DNA from: Gluconacetobacter sacchari
GTDB taxonomy: Bacteria > Pseudomonadota > Alphaproteobacteria > Acetobacterales > Acetobacteraceae
DNA: 64,000 nucleotides
Reading direction: 5' to 3'
NCBI RefSeq assembly: GCF_014174255.1
Contig: NZ_JABEQJ010000024.1
Coordinates: 1 to 64,000, forward strand
In this document: positions 8,597 to 16,644 of the stretch, in pieces
How positions within the stretch are numbered: position 1 is the stretch's first letter
Layout of the letters: each line of letters opens with the position of its first letter
Made by a program: the position numbers and the translations under genes
Notes under the pieces: model-generated
The model's input: the letters and a program-made list of their open reading frames with translations, nothing else
Told to the model about the DNA's origin: nothing
Databases searched by the model: none

Positions 8597-9510
8597 CCGG
8601 TTTTGTGGGGGCAGGCCGCGCGGCGCAGGACGAGTGTGGACCAGTCGCCTTCGGTCAGGTGCCGTTCCAGGATCAGGCCCTGTCGCCTGTGGGCGGCGAT
8701 GACCATCCTGGCCTGGCTGTTCAGCAGGCCGGCCAGGATGGCGGTCCCTCCCGGGGCCAGGTGCGCGGCGAGGTCCTTGGCCATCAGGCAGAGCGGCCGG
8801 GCCAGGATGTTGGCGAAGATCAGGTCGAACGGGGCATGGCGCTTCAGACCCGGCGTGCCCCAGCCATTGCCCAGCCGGGCGGTCACCAGGGTCGATAATC
8901 CGTTCAGCGCGGCATTCTGCTGCGTGGTGCGGACCGACCACGGATCGATATCCACCGCCAGTACCGGGCGGCGCAGCAGGGCGGCGGCGGCCATGGCCAG
9001 GATGCCCGAGCCGCAGCCCATGTCCAGGATTCGGCGTGGGCGGCGATAGGCCACCTGTTCCAGGGCGCGCAGGCAGCCGCGGGTCGATCCATGCTCGCCC
9101 GAGCCGAAGGCCATGCCGGCGTCCAGCGTGATCGCGATGCGATGCGATGGCGACGCGTCCTCCAGATGGGTGCCGCGCACCACGAAACGCTGGCCGACAT
9201 CCTGTTCGGGGAAGGCTTCGTAGGTTCGGGCCAGCCAGCCCTCGGCCTCGGTACGCGTGCGCTCCAGATCGGCGGCATGGCCGCTGACGGCGGCGGCGAG
9301 GGCCAGGGCGGCCGTCAGTTCCGCCTCGCCGTATCCGACATCGCGCACGCCCTCGACCCGCCACAGGACCTGCGTGTCGTCGACCTCGAAGATTCCGATG
9401 GTGGAGCAGACGACCGACAGGGCGTCCTCGTACGCCATGACGGCGTCGGCGGGGACGGTGACGGCAATGGTTTCCAGTTCCGTCGCGTGGCGACGGGTCA
9501 GACTTGTCAT
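8587..9510 (-). CDS. prmA: Ribosomal protein L11 methyltransferase PrmA
   Basis: A 307-residue SAM-dependent methyltransferase predicted to trimethylate ribosomal protein L11. The N-terminal substrate-recognition domain is followed by the SAM-binding motif ILDMGCGSGILAMAAAAL (near 161-178), an acidic ribose-binding VDIDPWSV segment, and FANILARPL (near 226), the family equivalent of the N(I/P)LA motif. AFGSGEHGSTRGCL upstream of motif I is also typical of PrmA. The ATG overlaps the UvrD-helicase stop (ATGA), so the pair is an operon. Confidence 0.93.
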   Translation of the reverse strand: MTSLTRRHATELETIAVTVPADAVMAYEDALSVVCSTIGIFEVDDTQVLWRVEGVRDVGYGEAELTAALALAAAVSGHAADLERTRTEAEGWLARTYEAFPEQDVGQRFVVRGTHLEDASPSHRIAITLDAGMAFGSGEHGSTRGCLRALEQVAYRRPRRILDMGCGSGILAMAAAALLRRPVLAVDIDPWSVRTTQQNAALNGLSTLVTARLGNGWGTPGLKRHAPFDLIFANILARPLCLMAKDLAAHLAPGGTAILAGLLNSQARMVIAAHRRQGLILERHLTEGDWSTLVLRRAACPHKTGQE

Positions 9511-11771
9511 GGTGCTTTCTCGACAAAACTGTCCAGGAGACGTTTCGATCCGGCCTTGTCGAAGGCGACGTCCAGCCGGTTGCCTTCGACGGACGACACC
9601 GTTCCGTATCCGAATTTCTGATGGAAGACGCGCGTTCCGACGGTTAGCGCCGTTCCGGACCGGGATTCGCCTTTATCGGCGGAATCGGTCGCGCGTGGCC
9701 GGCGCGCGGTGACGGGGAAAGCGCTGGAGAAGACGGGGGCCTGGCCGAGGCCGCGGCTGCGCGTCTGGCTGGCGGCGCCGGTGGTGGTGACATATTCGTC
9801 GGGCAGTTCCTCGATGAAGCGGCTGGGCATGGCCGACTGCCAGTTGCCGTAAATGCGGCGGCTGGCGGCGTGGCTGATGATGGCCCGGTGCCGTGCCCGC
9901 GTGATGCCGACATAGGCCAGGCGCCGTTCTTCCTCCAGCCCCTTCAGGCCGCCTTCGTCGAGCGTGCGCTGGGACGGAAACACGCCTTCCTCCCATCCCG
10001 GCAGGAAAACGGTGTCGAATTCCAGCCCCTTCGCGCCGTGCAGGGTCATGATGCTCAGGCGCTCGGCGCCCGCGCTTTCCTCATTTTCCATCACCAGGGC
10101 GACATGTTCGAGGAAATGGCCAAGGCTGTCGAAATCGGCCAGGGCGCGCACCAGTTCCTTCAGGTTGTCCAGCCGGCCCGGCGCCTCGATCGAGGTATCT
10201 GCCTTCCACATGTCGATATAGCCGCTCTCCTCCAGCAGCCTGTCGACCACCACGACATGGCCTTCGCGCGGCAGGGCTTCGCGGCCCTGGGCGAGGTTGT
10301 TCAGCAGGGCGGCCAGGCTGTCGCGGGCCTTTCCCTTGATCTCGCCGCGTTCCAGCATGGTGCCGATCGCCGCTGTCAACGGTATGCCGGCATCGCGGGC
10401 GGCCTGGTGGAATTTCTGCATCGCGACCGCGCCGATGCCGCGTCGGGGGACGTTGACGATGCGTTCGAACGCCAGGTCGTCCGCCGGTTGGTTGAGCACC
10501 CGCATATAGGCCAGCGCGTCGCGGATTTCCGCCCGTTCGTAGAAGCGCAGGCCGCCGACCACCCGGTAGGGCAGGCCCAGCGCGATCAGCCGTTCCTCGA
10601 ACGCGCGGGTCTGGAAGCCGGCGCGGACCAGGATGGCGATTTCGGACATGCGGTGGCCGCCGGCGCGCAGGCGTTCGACTTCCTCGCCGACCAGCCGGGC
10701 CTCGTCGTCGGAATCCCAGACCGAGGCCACGCGCACCTTCTCGCCCGAGGCGTCGTCGCGGCCGGGGCGCAGGGTCTTGCCCAGCCTGCCGTCATTATGG
10801 GCGATCAGGCCGGAGGCGGCGCCCAGGATCTGCGCGGTGGAGCGATAATTGCGTTCCAGCCGGACGATGGCGGCGCCGGGGAAGTCGCGCTCGAAGCGCA
10901 GGATGTTCTCGACCTCCGCGCCGCGCCAGGAATAGATCGACTGGTCGTCGTCGCCGACGCAGCAGATGTTCGATTGCTGGCCTTCGCGCTGGGCCAGCAG
11001 GCGCAGCCACAGATACTGGATGGTGTTGGTGTCCTGATATTCGTCGACCAGGATGTAGCGGAACAGGCGGTGATACTGGGCCAGCACGTCGGGGCGGGTG
11101 CGCAGGATTTCGGTGACGTGCAGCATCAGGTCGCCGAAATCGCAGGCGTTGAGCTGTACCAGCCGGGCCTGGTAGCTGGCGTAGATCGCCCGGCACCGGC
11201 CGTCCGCGAAGTCGCAATCCTCGGCCGGGGTTACGCGTTCGGGTGTCAGGCCGCGATCCTTCCAGCGCTGGATCACGCCCAGGATGCCCTGCGGCGGCCA
11301 GCGCTTGCTGTCGATGCGCAGCGGCTCGATCACCTGCTTGAGCAGGCGGAGCTGGTCGTCGGTATCCAGGATGGTGAAGCCGGAACTCAGCCCTACATAT
11401 TCCGCGTGGCGGCGCAGCATGCGGGCGCACAGCGCATGGAAGGTGCCCAGCCACAGCCCTTCGACCGGCTCGCCCAGCAGGGTGCCGATGCGCTCGCGCA
11501 TTTCGCGCGCCGCCTTGTTGGTGAAGGTCACGGCCAGGATCTGGTAGGGCCGCGCGCGGCCCGACAGCAGGATATGGGCGAAGCGCGTGGTCAGGACGCG
11601 CGTCTTGCCCGTTCCGGCACCGGCAAGGACCAGCAGCGGGCCGTCGGTCGTCTCGATCGCCATCCGCTGTTCGGGATTGAGGCGCTGGAGATAATCCGGA
11701 GCGTCAGGGAGGGGGGCTGGGGTCTGGTTCACGGTTCCCGTATAGGGCGTCGCGGGACTATGACCAAGCAT
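9507..11771 (-). CDS. uvrD: UvrD/PcrA-type ATP-dependent DNA helicase
   Basis: A 754-residue superfamily 1A 3'-5' helicase for excision repair and clearing recombination intermediates. The Q-motif/Walker A region is LNPEQRMAIE then AGAGTGKT (50-57). VDEYQDTN is motif II, GDDDQSIYSWRGA motif III and TLHGAKGLEFDTVFLPGWEEG motif V. The C-terminal VGTRVFHQKFGYGTVSSVEG block is the Tudor-like domain found in PcrA. The start is uncertain: ATG 11771 or GTG 11732; the conserved helicase domain begins after both. It is divergent from the radC-like gene. Confidence 0.95.
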   Translation of the reverse strand: MLGHSPATPYTGTVNQTPAPLPDAPDYLQRLNPEQRMAIETTDGPLLVLAGAGTGKTRVLTTRFAHILLSGRARPYQILAVTFTNKAAREMRERIGTLLGEPVEGLWLGTFHALCARMLRRHAEYVGLSSGFTILDTDDQLRLLKQVIEPLRIDSKRWPPQGILGVIQRWKDRGLTPERVTPAEDCDFADGRCRAIYASYQARLVQLNACDFGDLMLHVTEILRTRPDVLAQYHRLFRYILVDEYQDTNTIQYLWLRLLAQREGQQSNICCVGDDDQSIYSWRGAEVENILRFERDFPGAAIVRLERNYRSTAQILGAASGLIAHNDGRLGKTLRPGRDDASGEKVRVASVWDSDDEARLVGEEVERLRAGGHRMSEIAILVRAGFQTRAFEERLIALGLPYRVVGGLRFYERAEIRDALAYMRVLNQPADDLAFERIVNVPRRGIGAVAMQKFHQAARDAGIPLTAAIGTMLERGEIKGKARDSLAALLNNLAQGREALPREGHVVVVDRLLEESGYIDMWKADTSIEAPGRLDNLKELVRALADFDSLGHFLEHVALVMENEESAGAERLSIMTLHGAKGLEFDTVFLPGWEEGVFPSQRTLDEGGLKGLEEERRLAYVGITRARHRAIISHAASRRIYGNWQSAMPSRFIEELPDEYVTTTGAASQTRSRGLGQAPVFSSAFPVTARRPRATDSADKGESRSGTALTVGTRVFHQKFGYGTVSSVEGNRLDVAFDKAGSKRLLDSFVEKAP

Positions 11772-11830
11772 TGCGGACTGATTTCCGCGTCGGGAAACGG
11801 GTCCGTGGGCAAGGGGAGACAGGCGGCGTC

Positions 11831-12565
11831 ATGACGCGGACGGGCAGGGGCGGTGGCAAAGGCGGGGGGCAGGCGCCGCCTTTCAGGGAAACCGGGCCGG
11901 CCGGGCATCGGGCACGGATGCGCGCCCGGGTTCTGACGTCCGGCGCCGCGTCGCTGGCGGATTACGAGATCGTGGAGATGCTGCTGTTCATCGGCGTGCC
12001 CCGGCGGGATACCAAGCCGCTGGCCAAGGCCCTGCTGAACCGGTTCGGCAGCCTGGGCGCGCTGCTGTCGGCCGCGCCGGAGGCGCTGCGCGATGCCGGT
12101 CTGTCCGAGCGGGCGGCGGAAGCGCTGGCATTGCCCGCCGCCGTGGCCGAGTGCCTGTCGCGGCCCGATCCGCTGACCCGCACGCCGATGGGAGATTGGG
12201 ATGCCGTATTGCTCTATTGCGATACGCGGCTGGCGGATGCGCCCTCCGGCCAGTTGAGGGTTCTCTTCCTCGACAGCATCAACCACATCATTGCCGATGA
12301 GGCGGTGGATGATGGCGTGACGGGCGACACGCCCGAGCTGACCCAGCGCCATATCCTGATGCGGGCGTTGGACCTGCACGCCTCGGCGCTGGTCGGCATC
12401 CGCATCGCGCCCTCCTGGCCGCCGCCGGTCGCGATGATCGAGGGCGATGCGGTGCTGATGCAGGCCATTTCCTATCACGCGCAGAACCTGTCCCTGACTA
12501 TCCAGGACCATGTGTTCCTGCGGCGCGGGCGGTGGCTCAGCCTGCGTCAGCAGCGCAGGCTCTGA
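11831..12565 (+). CDS. RadC-family protein lacking the JAMM metal-binding histidines
   Basis: A 244-residue RadC/JAB1-type protein. The N-terminal RadC HhH region is well kept (LTSGAASLADYEIVEMLLF, then AKALLNRFGSLGALLSA). In the C-terminal domain LRVLFLDSINHIIADEAV aligns with the conserved RadC strand and its glutamate. Where RadC normally has HNHPSGDPxPS this protein has IRIAPSWPPPV, so both zinc-ligand histidines are gone. It is therefore unlikely to be an active JAMM metallo-enzyme. The ATG at 11831 follows a GGGAG about 13 nt upstream; the frame is open back to 11771. A second RadC with intact motif lies at 13388. Confidence 0.8.
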   Translation: MTRTGRGGGKGGGQAPPFRETGPAGHRARMRARVLTSGAASLADYEIVEMLLFIGVPRRDTKPLAKALLNRFGSLGALLSAAPEALRDAGLSERAAEALALPAAVAECLSRPDPLTRTPMGDWDAVLLYCDTRLADAPSGQLRVLFLDSINHIIADEAVDDGVTGDTPELTQRHILMRALDLHASALVGIRIAPSWPPPVAMIEGDAVLMQAISYHAQNLSLTIQDHVFLRRGRWLSLRQQRRL

Positions 12566-12575
12566 ACTGCCTCGG

Positions 12576-13283
12576 CTATTCCGCCGCCGGGTGGATGTGC
12601 GCCGCCGCGAGCTGGTGTCGGATTGCCGCCATCAGTTCGCCGGGGTCGGTCACCAGGGCATCCGCGCCGGCCTCGGTCAGTTCCTCCTCGCCGCCATATC
12701 CCCACAGGACGCCCAGCGCGCGGATATGGTTGGCATGGGCGCCGCTGATATCGAACCGGCGGTCGCCGATCATGACCGCGCGGTTGGTGGGGATCTGATG
12801 TTCCTCCAGCAATTGCGCGATCAGTTCCGGTTTTTCGGCGCCGGTATCGTCGGGGCGCGCACCGTACAGGGCCGTGAAATAGGGAGTCAGTTCCCGCAAT
12901 TCCAGGATGGCGCGGGCCAGGTGAACCGGCTTGGAGGTTGCCAGGAACAGCCGGGCGCCAGAGGACGTCACTGCCTCGATCACCTCGCGCATGCCGGGAA
13001 AGACCGGGCTGCGATGCATGCCGCGCCGTTCGTAGTGGTAGCGATAGCGGCGCACTGCCTCTTCGGCCCGTTCGTCGTTATAATGGCGCAGGACGCGGGC
13101 CACCAGATCGTGCAATGGCGGCCCGACAACCCAGGTCAGGTCTACCGCCGGGTCGGGTTCATGGCCAAGATCGCGTATCGCGTCATGCAGCGAACTGATA
13201 ATTCCGGCACGGGAATCGACGATCGTACCGTCGAGATCGAGAAGAACCGCGTCATGATGATTGAGAGACGACAGAACATTCAT
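12576..13283 (-). CDS. HAD-superfamily phosphatase (phosphoglycolate phosphatase-like)
   Basis: A 235-residue HAD hydrolase with all four motifs: DLDGTIVDS (near 16-24, catalytic aspartates), LATSKP (motif II), a lysine in AEKPELI (motif III) and MIGDRRFDISGA (motif IV). The helical cap between motifs I and II is the phosphoglycolate-phosphatase/5'-nucleotidase type. The substrate cannot be told from sequence. AAGGA lies 11 nt before the ATG. The gene is convergent with the first radC-like gene (10-bp gap) and divergent from the second. Confidence 0.85.
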   Translation of the reverse strand: MNVLSSLNHHDAVLLDLDGTIVDSRAGIISSLHDAIRDLGHEPDPAVDLTWVVGPPLHDLVARVLRHYNDERAEEAVRRYRYHYERRGMHRSPVFPGMREVIEAVTSSGARLFLATSKPVHLARAILELRELTPYFTALYGARPDDTGAEKPELIAQLLEEHQIPTNRAVMIGDRRFDISGAHANHIRALGVLWGYGGEEELTEAGADALVTDPGELMAAIRHQLAAAHIHPAAE

Positions 13284-13387
13284 ACCGGCGATGGTCCTTT
13301 TGGCTCCATGAACGCTCCTTATACCCCTCCCGCCGCTTCGCGACCATTGCCGGCCTTCCTTGCGGATGGTCGGGGGGGCAGGGTAGC

Positions 13388-14017
13388 GTGACGTCGTCCG
13401 CCGCCGACACTGCTGACGTCGCGCTGCTGTCCGCGATCCTGGGCCTGATCCTGCCGCCGGGCGTTGACCCCGCGGGGCTGGCGCGCACCATGCTGACGCG
13501 CTTCGGCACCGCCGGCGCCGCGCTGGCCGCCGATGCCGATGACTTGTCGGCCGTTGCCGGCGGGCGCGTTCAGGTGGTCGTCACCTTGCCGCTGCTGCGC
13601 GAGGCCGCCATCCGGCTGATGCGCACGCGCATTCGCCAGGGCAGCCTGCTGGCGTCACACGACGCACTGATGGCCTATCTTCACGCGGTTCTGGCGCGCG
13701 ATTCGCTGGAGCAGTTTCGCGTGCTGTTCCTGGACCGGGATGCGCGCCTGATCGCCGACGAAGTGCTGGCCCAGGGCACGATCGACCAGACGCCGGTCTA
13801 TCCGCGCGAGGTCATGCGTCGCGCCATTCGCCTGAAGGCAAGCGAACTGATCCTGGTCCATAATCATCCGGGGTGGAACCCGAGGCCGTCGCGCGAGGAT
13901 GTCACGATGACCCGGCGACTGGAACAGATCGCCACCGTGTTGGGGTTGACGGTGCGCGATCATGTGATCGTCGGAAATGGTGGAGCCACCAGTTTCCGGC
14001 AATCCGGCTTGCTTTGA
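13388..14017 (+). CDS. radC: RadC-family protein with intact JAMM motif
   Basis: A 209-residue RadC/JAB1 protein. The C-terminal domain has FRVLFLDRDARLIADEVL (conserved glutamate), HPREV-like YPREVMRRAI, and the metal motif VHNHPGWNPRPSRED, which fits H-x-H-x10-D, although the usual PSGDP is PGWNP. RDHVIVGNGGATSFRQSGLL matches the family end. The N-terminal helix-hairpin-helix part is shorter and more divergent than in the paralogue at 11831. The start is GTG at 13388, preceded by AGGG. RadC was named for DNA repair but its role is disputed. An insertion-sequence remnant follows directly. Confidence 0.85.
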   Translation: MTSSAADTADVALLSAILGLILPPGVDPAGLARTMLTRFGTAGAALAADADDLSAVAGGRVQVVVTLPLLREAAIRLMRTRIRQGSLLASHDALMAYLHAVLARDSLEQFRVLFLDRDARLIADEVLAQGTIDQTPVYPREVMRRAIRLKASELILVHNHPGWNPRPSREDVTMTRRLEQIATVLGLTVRDHVIVGNGGATSFRQSGLL

Positions 14018-14044
14018 TCGGGCCTGGTAAAGTGGTCCTCGGCA

Positions 14045-14236
14045 ATGGGTCCAGGTCTCTTGATTGGCGTGGAGCGTCGGCGGCGCTGGCCCGATGAGCA
14101 GAAGCTGCGGGTTCTGTCCGAGGTTGGGGTGGACGGGGCGACGGTATCGGATGTGGCCCGCCGTCACGACCTGACACGGCTGTGGGCGATGCTGACGCGT
14201 CGCCCACAACTCCACATGATGGACATCATCAGGTAG
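14045..14236 (+). pseudogene. Remnant of an IS66-type transposase accessory gene
   Basis: An open frame of 63 codons whose first ~45 residues (VERRRRWPDEQKLRVLSEVG, then VDGATVSDVARRHDLTR) match the helix-turn-helix start of TnpA/OrfA proteins of IS66-related and IS3-like elements. After DLTR the expected HLYxWRRE continuation is replaced by unrelated residues and a stop, so it is truncated. No catalytic transposase or terminal inverted repeats were seen nearby. The rest of the 14018-14337 gap contains no other gene. It marks the boundary between the radC area and the polysaccharide island. Confidence 0.7.
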
Positions 14237-14337
14237 ATCTGATGGTCGCCTGAAAAAAACCTACCGGACCAGGCTTTCCAACTTAAATTCGGCCACCCGT
14301 GGTCTTTAAGACAAAAGCCACTGCATTGAGCGGGCGG

Positions 14338-15489
14338 TTATGACGGGTCTATAAAAAATGACGGCAACGCCGCTTTGTCCGTTTCCAGAAGTTGATCGAG
14401 ACGGTCGCACACAGCGAGGGCTTCGGAAATCGTGACGTCCATGTCGAGGTAGCGATAGGTTCCGAGGCGGCCAAGGAAGGAAACGGACGGCGTCTGGCGT
14501 GCCAGCGCAATGTAATTGTCCAGCATCGCCTTCTCGTTGACGAGACGGATGGGATAATAGGGGATGTCGTTCGGCTCGGCTAGGCGACTATATTCCTTGA
14601 AGGCGACTGTCCGGGTAAATTGATCCGCTTCCCATGGCGCGAAATGCTTGTGCTCGGAAATGCGGGTGAACGGGATGTTCTGGTCGCAGTAATTGATCAC
14701 CGCGGTGCCCTGATAATCGCCTTCTTCTTCGATGCGTTCAAAATCAAGCGTGCGGTATCCCAGGCGGCCGAGCTTGAAATCGAAATAACGGTCGATGGGG
14801 CCGGTATAGAAGACGTGGCGGAACTCTTCCGAAACGTCTTCGAACTTTGTTTCGAGCCGAATTTCGATATTGTCCGATTTCAGAATATTGGCGATGATCG
14901 CCGTATATCCCTCTTCCGGCATTCCCTGATAAGGGTGATTGAAATAGTTATCGTCATAATTGAAGCGCAATGGCAGGCGCTTGAGGATTGAAGCAGGAAG
15001 ATTCGTGGGTTCGAATCCCCATTGCTTGCGGGTGTAACCATAGAAAAAGGCCTTGTATAGTTCAGGACCGATCATCGACAGGGCCTGTTCTTCGAAGTTT
15101 TTGGCTTCCGTGATCGATTTGTCGGATTTCTGCTCAATGAAGGCGCGGGCTTCTTTGGGCGAGAGCGTCGTGTTGAAAAACTGGTTGATCGTCAGGAGAT
15201 TGACGGGAAGCGTATAGACATGACCGCCCGAGATCGCTTTTACCCGGTTGATATACGGCCGGAACGTACCAAAGCGCTGCACATAGTCCCAGGCCCGCTT
15301 GTCTGCCGTATGGAAAATATGCGGTCCATAACGATGCACCATGACCCCGGTCGACGTATCGCGCTCTGTATGGCAATTGCCCGCGATATGGGCCCGCTCG
15401 TCGAGCAGAAGGACCTTATGCCCTTTTTCTGAGAGATGACGAGCAAGGATTGCCCCGCTGAATCCTGCTCCGACGACACAAAATCTCAT
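14338..15489 (-). CDS. glf: UDP-galactopyranose mutase
   Basis: A 383-residue flavoprotein that interconverts UDP-galactopyranose and UDP-galactofuranose, supplying galactofuranose for surface glycans. The FAD-binding GAGFSGAILARHL (7-19) and DERAHIAGNCHTE follow the family pattern. HRYGPHIFHT (near 52-61), YTRKQWGFEPTNLP (near 152) and the C-terminal GRLGTYRYLDMDVTI are diagnostic. GGAG lies 6 nt before the ATG. It is the last gene of a minus-strand glycosyltransferase series, and 231 bp separate it from the DUF4422 gene. Its presence implies that the exported polysaccharide contains galactofuranose, unless that sugar is used elsewhere. Confidence 0.95.
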   Translation of the reverse strand: MRFCVVGAGFSGAILARHLSEKGHKVLLLDERAHIAGNCHTERDTSTGVMVHRYGPHIFHTADKRAWDYVQRFGTFRPYINRVKAISGGHVYTLPVNLLTINQFFNTTLSPKEARAFIEQKSDKSITEAKNFEEQALSMIGPELYKAFFYGYTRKQWGFEPTNLPASILKRLPLRFNYDDNYFNHPYQGMPEEGYTAIIANILKSDNIEIRLETKFEDVSEEFRHVFYTGPIDRYFDFKLGRLGYRTLDFERIEEEGDYQGTAVINYCDQNIPFTRISEHKHFAPWEADQFTRTVAFKEYSRLAEPNDIPYYPIRLVNEKAMLDNYIALARQTPSVSFLGRLGTYRYLDMDVTISEALAVCDRLDQLLETDKAALPSFFIDPS

Positions 15490-15712
15490 AGTCTGCTCCA
15501 GGAAATGAAAAAATGCTGAATTTTCAGGGACCGTGGACTTGAGGCGAGACCCTCATGCCAGTGGCAAGGCTTGACAGTATGATCCAAAGCTTCAGGATGT
15601 GACATCCAACGCGTTTTTGCACGAAGTATAAAGGAACCCGCCACATGCCTGAATAGACCATCATGGTGCTTTTAATCTGGTTCCTGCTGGCCTTGATGTT
15701 TGTGCTGCGAGA

Positions 15713-15730
15713 GGGAGGCGTCAGCCTCCC
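15713..15730. terminator. Hairpin at the end of the DUF4422 glycosyltransferase gene
   Basis: A perfect 7-bp stem (GGGAGGC and GCCTCCC) with a 4-nt GTCA loop covers the stop codon region of the gene at 15721. No U-tract follows on the minus strand, so it may only attenuate read-through into glf. Confidence 0.3.
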
Positions 15731-16644
15731 GCTCCTATGGTGAACTGGCGATTGCCCATACGGACTGTCACTGCTCGATCGAGCTTCTTGATAAAGAATT
15801 TCTTGCGGCCGGCAGGAGGAACCTGAAGGAAGCCTTCTTTTGGAAGGTTGCCTAGCAACCGCTCCAGTTCCATGATCTTGGCACCCTCACGGCGTTTTTT
15901 CTCGACAAAAATATTAATGATGCGTTCGCCAATAAATCCGGATACGCGGCGTTCGTGCGGGTTGAACTTGTAGATCGGGGCACTCAAATCAATCTGATTT
16001 GTTACAGTCATCGTAATGTCAAAGACCCATTTCATATATTCCTGAAAGACGTCCCATTTCATGATGAACATGTGACAGAAATACCCGCGCGTCGAATGCA
16101 TGACTTTTTCAGTCAGTTGGGCATCTTCCGGATAGAAATCCTTGATCACCTTCATGGTGAGGTTGATATCGCGTGAGATATGGCAGTTACGATAATGTTC
16201 GTAGAGTGTTCCCGGTTCATTCCAATCCGGCGGACGCTGGACATCCTCGATATGGGGCAGGACGATATCTGCCCCCTCAATGGCATTCAGGATGGTGTCA
16301 TAATCCCAGCCGAACCGTTTCATGGTTTCTGGTTTGAAATCAAAGAAGTTTCGCTCGGACCAGTGTCGCTCGGGGGCGAAGGGCAGGCCGAAATTCAGCA
16401 GGCGCCTGTAATGGAAGAAGCCGACATAATCTGTCCTCGGTGCGTTCTTCCATGCCCAGTACATGGCCGTCATTTCGCAGAACATGGGGTTCATCTTGGA
16501 GATGTTGTCGCCTGTATCATCTCCCTGTACGCCCGGAAGGCGTGGATTGATGGCGGCTCCTCCTTGGATAGGGATAAAGGGCGCCTCTTTGGGAAGATCG
16601 AAAAAGCCACTAGTGCAAAGATAGATCTGAACGCGGTTTTTCAT
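15721..16644 (-). CDS. DUF4422-domain glycosyltransferase
   Basis: A 307-residue DUF4422 family protein, a group of presumed glycosyltransferases common in capsule and O-antigen loci. Typical features are MNPMFCEMTAMYWAWKNA (near 51-68), DYVGFFHYRRLLNF (near 72-85) and the C-terminal SGFIGERIINIFVEKK (near 238-253). Its ATG overlaps the stop of the upstream glycosyltransferase (ATGA), so the two are one transcript. Linkage and donor are unknown; galactofuranose transfer is possible given glf downstream, but that is inference. Confidence 0.85.
   Translation of the reverse strand: MKNRVQIYLCTSGFFDLPKEAPFIPIQGGAAINPRLPGVQGDDTGDNISKMNPMFCEMTAMYWAWKNAPRTDYVGFFHYRRLLNFGLPFAPERHWSERNFFDFKPETMKRFGWDYDTILNAIEGADIVLPHIEDVQRPPDWNEPGTLYEHYRNCHISRDINLTMKVIKDFYPEDAQLTEKVMHSTRGYFCHMFIMKWDVFQEYMKWVFDITMTVTNQIDLSAPIYKFNPHERRVSGFIGERIINIFVEKKRREGAKIMELERLLGNLPKEGFLQVPPAGRKKFFIKKLDRAVTVRMGNRQFTIGAGG

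Noticed and set aside
15003-15022. GGTTCGAATCCCC, resembling a tRNA T-arm
   Set aside because: It lies inside glf, coding on the minus strand for the conserved WGFEPTNLP motif, and no acceptor, D or anticodon arms are present around it.
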